From Bradyrhizobium diazoefficiens (GTDB taxonomy: Bacteria > Pseudomonadota > Alphaproteobacteria > Rhizobiales > Xanthobacteraceae), in NCBI RefSeq assembly GCF_018131185.1, contig NZ_JAFCJE010000007.1, forward strand, positions 302,913-366,912: a stretch of 64,000 nt of DNA, written 5' to 3'. The notes below the pieces were generated by a model. It saw nothing but the letters and a program-made list of their open reading frames with translations. It was not told the DNA's origin and searched no databases. A program made the translations under genes and the position numbers. Positions 59,917 to 64,000 of the stretch are shown piece by piece (the first letter of the stretch is position 1; every line of letters begins with the position of its first letter).

Positions 59917-61170
59917 ATGCAGCATCCGGTTTCCGCGCCCATCGGCATGATTGCGGCGAACTATGCCGACCGCATCGGCTTTGCGGAGCTGACGCGCCGG
60001 GCCTTCGAAGGCGTCGACCTGCATCCGTTGCGCGACCAGCTCGTCGCGCGGATCGCGGCGGGGACCGCGCTCGCGGGCGAAGCGCTGGATCTGTCGTTGG
60101 TCAACCAGCTTCTCGGCGACAAGGATCAAGGGCTCGCGATCCAGTCGGAGGTGCTCGCCTTCCATCAATTGTTTCGCACGCCGAGCGCTGCTCCGAAACC
60201 GGGCCTGCGCGTGCTCGCGCTTGCAGCCGACATCGATATGGGCGGCAACACGCCGATCGATTTTCTGCTCGAAGGCTCCGACGTCGAGCTGTTGACGCTC
60301 TACGTTATCAAGGGCGTCGGTCTGCCGGAGAATTTGCCCGAGCACGACGTTGCCATCGTGGTCGCCTCCGATTCCGAGGAATGCCGCGAGGCGCTCGCCT
60401 TGATCGCGAAGGCCGCGCCGCACTGGCCGCGACCGCTGCTCAATCGTCCCGACCGCATCGGCAATCTCGATCGCGACAAGTTGTATCGGCTGCTGGCCGG
60501 CGTGCCGGGCCTCGACATTCCCGCGACCATCCACGCGACGCGCGCGCAATTATCGGATCTTTCGCGAGAGCAGATCGCTTGCGTGGACATTGCGGATGAG
60601 CTGCGCTTTCCGATGATCGCGCGGCCGCGCGGCTCGCATGCCGGCGTCGGGCTCGCGAAGCTCGACGATGCGGCTGCGCTCGCGGCTTATCTTTCGGGGC
60701 GGGACGAACAGGATTTCTTCGTCGCGCGCTTCGTCGACTATGTGAACCCGGACGGGCTCTACCGCAAATATCGTCTCGCGATGGTCGACGGCAAGCCTTA
60801 CGCCTGCCACATGGCGATCGCCGACCGCTGGGATATCTGGTATCTCAACGCCTACATGGCGTTCAGCGAGGAGAAGCGGGCCGAGGAAGCCGTCTTCATG
60901 CGCGAGTTCGACAACGCCTTCGCGGCACGCCACAGACGCGCGCTCGACGAGATGAGCAGGCGGGTCGGCCTCGATTATTTCATCGTCGATTGCGCCGAGA
61001 ACCAGCAGGGCGAGCTTCTGGTCTTCGAAGCCGACAACACCGCCGTCGTGCACAACATGGATTCGCCGGACGTGTTTCCTTACAAGCCGCCGCAGATGCG
61101 CAGGATCTTCGCGGCGTTCTCGACGATGCTGTCGCGGCATGCAAGAGTAGGCGAGGGGCGCGCAACATGA
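59917..61170 (+). CDS. ATP-grasp ligase-like protein
   Basis: This encodes 417 residues. The last 200 look like an ATP-grasp domain: a glycine-containing loop in PMIARPRGSHAGVGLAKL, the hinge FFVARFVDYV, YRKYRLAMVDGKPYACH, and the metal-binding VFEADNTAVV near the end. ATP-grasp ligases join a carboxylate, through an acyl phosphate, to an amine or thiol, for example in peptide-like natural products. The N-terminal 200 residues have no clear family. It starts one base after the previous stop and overlaps the next gene by ATGA. Confidence 0.7.
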   Translation: MQHPVSAPIGMIAANYADRIGFAELTRRAFEGVDLHPLRDQLVARIAAGTALAGEALDLSLVNQLLGDKDQGLAIQSEVLAFHQLFRTPSAAPKPGLRVLALAADIDMGGNTPIDFLLEGSDVELLTLYVIKGVGLPENLPEHDVAIVVASDSEECREALALIAKAAPHWPRPLLNRPDRIGNLDRDKLYRLLAGVPGLDIPATIHATRAQLSDLSREQIACVDIADELRFPMIARPRGSHAGVGLAKLDDAAALAAYLSGRDEQDFFVARFVDYVNPDGLYRKYRLAMVDGKPYACHMAIADRWDIWYLNAYMAFSEEKRAEEAVFMREFDNAFAARHRRALDEMSRRVGLDYFIVDCAENQQGELLVFEADNTAVVHNMDSPDVFPYKPPQMRRIFAAFSTMLSRHARVGEGRAT

Positions 61171-62666
61171 ACGAGATCATCCGCAACGCGCAAAGCGCCA
61201 CTGCGCATGCCTCGCTCGACCCGCAGGACTGGAGTGCGTTTCGCGCGCTCGCCCATCGCATGCTGGACGAGACGATCGACGGCATCGCCAACGTCCGCTC
61301 GCGTCCCGTCTGGCAGCCGATCCCCGATGGCGTGCGTGCCGCATTCAAGGCCGACGTGCCGCGCGAGGCGAGCGACCTTGCCGAAGTCTATCGCGAGTTC
61401 GCCGAACACATCGCTCCCTATGCGACCGGCAACGTCCATCCCGGCTTCATGGGCTGGGTGCATGGCGGCGGCACCGCGGTCGGCATGCTCGCGGAAATGC
61501 TCGCAGCCGGCCTCAACGCCAATCTCGGCGGGCGGGATCACATGCCGATCGAGGTCGAGCGTCAGATCGTCGACTGGATGCGGCGCCTGTTCGCCTTTCC
61601 GGAGAGCGCGAGCGGCATCTTCGTCACGGGCACGTCGATGGCCAATCTGATGGCGGTGCTGGTGGCGCGCACGGCTGCGCTCGGCACGCTGGCGCGGCAG
61701 TACGGCATCGGCAATGACGGTGCGCTGCTCACGGCCTACACGTCGCAGGCCGCGCATGGCTGCGTCTCCAGGGCGATGGACATTGCCGGGCTCGGCACCG
61801 ATGCGCTGCGCAAGATCGGCGTCGATACCGATCATCGCATCGACGTCGCGGCGCTGCGCGCGCAGATCACCGTTGATCGCGAAGTCGGCTTCAAGCCGTT
61901 CCTGGTCGTCGCGTCCGCCGGCACGGTGGACATCGGTGCGATCGACGACCTCAAGGCGATCGCGGAGCTGTGTCGAGAGGAAGGCATCTGGTTTCACGTC
62001 GACGGCGCTTTCGGTGCGCTCGCGATTCTCTCGCCCGAGCTCGCGCCACAGCTCGGCGGCATCGAGCTTGCCGATTCCATTGCACTCGATTTCCACAAAT
62101 GGGGACAGGTGCCCTACGATGCCGGCTTCCTGCTGGTGCGTGACGGCGAGCAGCATCGGCAGGCCTTTGCGCAGCCGGCGGCCTATCTGCGCCGCGAGGC
62201 GAGGGGGCTTGCGGCGGGGGCCGTCTGGCCCTGCGATCTCGGACCTGATCTGTCGCGCGGCTTCCGCGCGCTGAAGACGTGGTTCACGCTGAAGACGTTC
62301 GGCACCGACCGGCTGGGTGCGACGATTGCGCGGAGCTGCGCGCTGGCGAAGTATCTCGAAACGCGCGTGCTGGCCGAGCCGCGGCTGGAATTGCTGGCTC
62401 CGGTCAACCTCAACATCGTCTGCTTCCGCTACCGCGCCGATGATGCGGCCAATCGCGAGATCGTCGCCGACATTCAGGAGTCCGGAATTGCAGCGCCCTC
62501 GAGCACGACGCTGGACGGCAAGTTTGCGATCCGTGCCGCGATCGTCAATCACCGCACCAAGGAGACGGACATCGACGCGCTGGTCGCGGCGGTGCTGGAC
62601 TTCGGCAGTCGGCGCTGCGGCGACGATGTGATCGAGATCGAGGCGCCGCCGCTCGCGGCGCAATAG
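61167..62666 (+). CDS. Group II PLP-dependent amino-acid decarboxylase
   Basis: This 499-residue decarboxylase belongs to the aromatic-amino-acid/glutamate type. Visible are GNVHPGFMGWVHGGGTAVG, His197 (stacks on PLP, AAHGC), Asp279 (HVDGAFG) and the Schiff-base Lys311 in LDFHKWGQVPYDAG. It converts an amino acid, perhaps tyrosine, tryptophan, DOPA or an acidic one, to an amine. Last gene of the four-gene operon, with a terminator 25 bases after its stop. Confidence 0.85.
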   Translation: MNEIIRNAQSATAHASLDPQDWSAFRALAHRMLDETIDGIANVRSRPVWQPIPDGVRAAFKADVPREASDLAEVYREFAEHIAPYATGNVHPGFMGWVHGGGTAVGMLAEMLAAGLNANLGGRDHMPIEVERQIVDWMRRLFAFPESASGIFVTGTSMANLMAVLVARTAALGTLARQYGIGNDGALLTAYTSQAAHGCVSRAMDIAGLGTDALRKIGVDTDHRIDVAALRAQITVDREVGFKPFLVVASAGTVDIGAIDDLKAIAELCREEGIWFHVDGAFGALAILSPELAPQLGGIELADSIALDFHKWGQVPYDAGFLLVRDGEQHRQAFAQPAAYLRREARGLAAGAVWPCDLGPDLSRGFRALKTWFTLKTFGTDRLGATIARSCALAKYLETRVLAEPRLELLAPVNLNIVCFRYRADDAANREIVADIQESGIAAPSSTTLDGKFAIRAAIVNHRTKETDIDALVAAVLDFGSRRCGDDVIEIEAPPLAAQ

Positions 62667-62688
62667 CACTGGTGCATGCCGGAAACGA

Positions 62689-62726
62689 CGACGGCCCCGG
62701 AGGCGATCCGGGGCCGTTGTGGTTTT
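62689..62726 (+). terminator. Intrinsic terminator of the four-gene operon
   Basis: A perfect 10-base stem, ACGGCCCCGG / CCGGGGCCGT, with a 7-base loop is followed by TGTGGTTTT. It also lies at the 3' end of the convergent flbT gene, 16 bases away. Confidence 0.82.
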
Positions 62727-62741
62727 CGGGAGGGAGCGCGG

Positions 62742-63182
62742 TCAGGCGGCGGAGCTCACGTCGTCCTTGTCCGCTTCGGCCTTCGGATGGGCGGCCTCGA
62801 ATTGGCTCCGCAGCTTCTCTTCATAGGCGATCAGCTTGCGGGCATCCTTCAGTGCCCGGTAGAGGTCGCCGTTCAGGATGTTGTTGTTGATGGCTTCGAT
62901 GATCGGCCAGGCGCTCGGCACCGCGGTGACGATGTCGCGCACCAGGTTGAAATAGGTGCCGTGCTGCGTCTGCGGATCCGGCGAGATGTACATGAGCTGC
63001 ACCGCCAGATAGACGAGCTTGGCCGGCGTATCGGCGGTCTGGGGCGTGAGGATGTCGCGCTCGCGCAGGATCGGTACGTTGTCGCCGTCGATCAGGAGGC
63101 GGGCGCGCTGGTCCGTGTTGGTAATCACGCAGTTGCCGACGATGATACGTTCGTGCGGTCTGAGCTCGACTTTGAGGGCCAT
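62742..63182 (-). CDS. flbT: Flagellin synthesis regulator FlbT
   Basis: This 146-residue protein has the FlbT family pattern: LKVELRPHERIIVGNCVITN, then GDNVPILRERDILT and the LVYLAVQLMYISPD block. FlbT binds the leader of flagellin mRNA to hold back or promote translation until hook assembly. GGAG lies before the ATG. It is divergent from the flagellin gene. Its usual partner flaF is not seen in the window. Confidence 0.93.
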   Translation of the reverse strand: MALKVELRPHERIIVGNCVITNTDQRARLLIDGDNVPILRERDILTPQTADTPAKLVYLAVQLMYISPDPQTQHGTYFNLVRDIVTAVPSAWPIIEAINNNILNGDLYRALKDARKLIAYEEKLRSQFEAAHPKAEADKDDVSSAA

Positions 63183-63503
63183 GCCTGTTCTCCATCAACG
63201 CTTTCGTAACCGAGCGTTCGTTGCGGCCTATCAGGGCGTGATTCTCGCTCGGAATTAGTTAACGAGCTCTAAATCCCGTGCGTTAGCGCGGAAAAACCCA
63301 GTGTTTCCAATGCTGTGGCGGGGGGGGTGGCGCGGCGCCGCGCGCGGCGTCCACCGCCGAATCACACGCCACCCGGCAAAAGCACGGGTTTCATTTCATG
63401 TTTCGTTAGAGGTCTCGGCGCCACGGTCCGCCGTCGCTGGGTCGATCTCGATCCAAGCAGACGTGTAACAGTAAGCGTCGTTTACCAGAAAGGTAACAGA
63501 GTC
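63183..63503. promoter_or_regulatory. Divergent flbT/flagellin control region
   Basis: This 321-base gap holds a near-CtrA site TTAA-N7-TAAA at 63259-63273, a run of eight G at 63320-63327 followed by a GC-rich stretch, and the long flagellin leader expected for FlbT binding. No sigma-54 or sigma-28 box of the usual form could be found by eye. Confidence 0.5.
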
Positions 63504-64000
63504 ATGTCCGGTATCGTTCTCTCCGCGTCGGTTCGCCAGAACCTGCTCTCCCTCCAGTCCACCGCTGACCTCCTCGCCACCACGCAGAACCGTCTGTCGA
63601 CCGGCAAGAGCGTCAACTCGGCTCTCGACAATCCCACCAACTTCTTCACCGCCCAGTCGCTCGACAACCGCGCCAGCGACATCAACAATCTGCTCGACGG
63701 CATCGCCAACGGCGTGCAGGTGCTGCAGGCTGCCAACACCGGCATCACCTCGCTGCAGAAGCTGATCGACAGCGCCAAGTCGATTGCCAACCAGGCGCTG
63801 CAGACCACGGTCGGCTACTCCACCAAGTCCAACGTTTCCGCCACCATCTCCGGCGCAACGGCGGCTGACCTGCGCGGCACGACGAGCTTCGCCAGCGCGA
63901 CGGCGAGCAGCAACGTGGTGTTCAGCGGCGCTGCCGGCGGCACGACGGCTGCGAGCGGCACCACGACGCTCGGCGCCACCATCGGCGCCTTCGCGGGCAC
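63504..64000 (+). CDS. fliC: Flagellin, N-terminal part (cut by window end)
   Basis: The first 165 codons of a flagellin are present and the frame is open to the window end. The N-terminal D0/D1 region is conserved (RQNLLSLQSTADLLATTQNRL, STGKSVNSALDNPTNFF, then LQKLIDSAKSIANQALQ). From residue about 114 the surface domain begins (ATISGATAADLRGTTSF), with the same ISGAT word that opens the variable modules of FlgE and FlgL. AAAGGTAACAGAGTC precedes the ATG. It faces away from flbT. The total length cannot be read. Confidence 0.92.
   Translation, partial: MSGIVLSASVRQNLLSLQSTADLLATTQNRLSTGKSVNSALDNPTNFFTAQSLDNRASDINNLLDGIANGVQVLQAANTGITSLQKLIDSAKSIANQALQTTVGYSTKSNVSATISGATAADLRGTTSFASATASSNVVFSGAAGGTTAASGTTTLGATIGAFAG

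Noticed and set aside
63328..63342. TGGCGCGGCGCCGCG as a sigma-54 promoter of flagellin
   Set aside because: The -12 element should contain TTGC but reads CGCG, so only half of the pattern is met.
1..64000. tRNA, rRNA, transposase or integrase genes
   Set aside because: No T-loop consensus, rRNA segment or transposase motif was found on either strand by eye.

Overview
This is a 64-kb, high-GC, gene-dense window from an alphaproteobacterium. Gene content points to Bradyrhizobium or a very close relative in the Nitrobacteraceae: a FlbT-controlled flagellar cluster, CtrA-type TTAA-N7-TTAA boxes, an EcfG-type GGAAC-N16-CGTT promoter, a DUF1127 protein, and many dispersed palindromic repeats of the kind common in bradyrhizobial genomes. 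The genus is inferred by eye, without a database search. No rRNA, tRNA, CRISPR array or insertion sequence was seen.

Layout. 0-8 kb: tail of a threonine/serine dehydratase, a secreted caspase-like protein, a FucU/RbsD mutarotase overlapping a glyoxalase-fold protein, an Ala/Glu-rich protein, an MFS exporter and an enolase-superfamily epimerase. 8-11 kb: an Mla-type lipid transport operon (permease, ATPase, MCE protein) closed by a perfect terminator. 11-18 kb: a 1941-residue membrane-anchored coiled-coil protein resembling the polar-growth ring protein GPR/RgsE, divergent from an HPt phosphotransfer protein across a perfect CtrA box. 18-21 kb: a [2Fe-2S] ferredoxin, a hot-dog thioesterase and a TrxR-like ferredoxin-NADP reductase. 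21-26 kb: a two-component system facing a MipA/OmpV outer-membrane protein.

25-34 kb: a complete D-glucarate/galactarate catabolic locus with transporter, LysR regulator, KDG dehydratase, glucarate dehydratase, semialdehyde dehydrogenase and galactarate dehydratase. It has a shared candidate operator in front of the transporter and of the enzyme operon. 34-43 kb: a large secreted SGNH hydrolase, a flippase-like membrane protein, a DUF892 stress protein with an EcfG promoter, a MHYT-PAS-GGDEF-EAL protein, a DUF218 protein and a MocR regulator. 44-47.6 kb: a loose, accessory-looking stretch with a structured non-coding element and several tiny genes. 47.6-51 kb: a universal stress protein, SixA, an FAD oxidoreductase and a secreted MsrB.

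51-64 kb: the flagellar region. A sigma-54-like promoter precedes flgE-flgK-flgL. A second perfect CtrA box then precedes a tight four-gene operon (GT-A-like glycosyltransferase, PLP fold-type I enzyme, ATP-grasp ligase, group II amino-acid decarboxylase) ending in a terminator. Convergent flbT and the start of a flagellin gene, cut by the window edge, follow. The four-gene operon inside the flagellar cluster is the best candidate here for an undescribed system, possibly a surface or flagellar modification pathway. FlgE and FlgL also share an inserted variable module, which suggests domain shuffling among filament and hook proteins.
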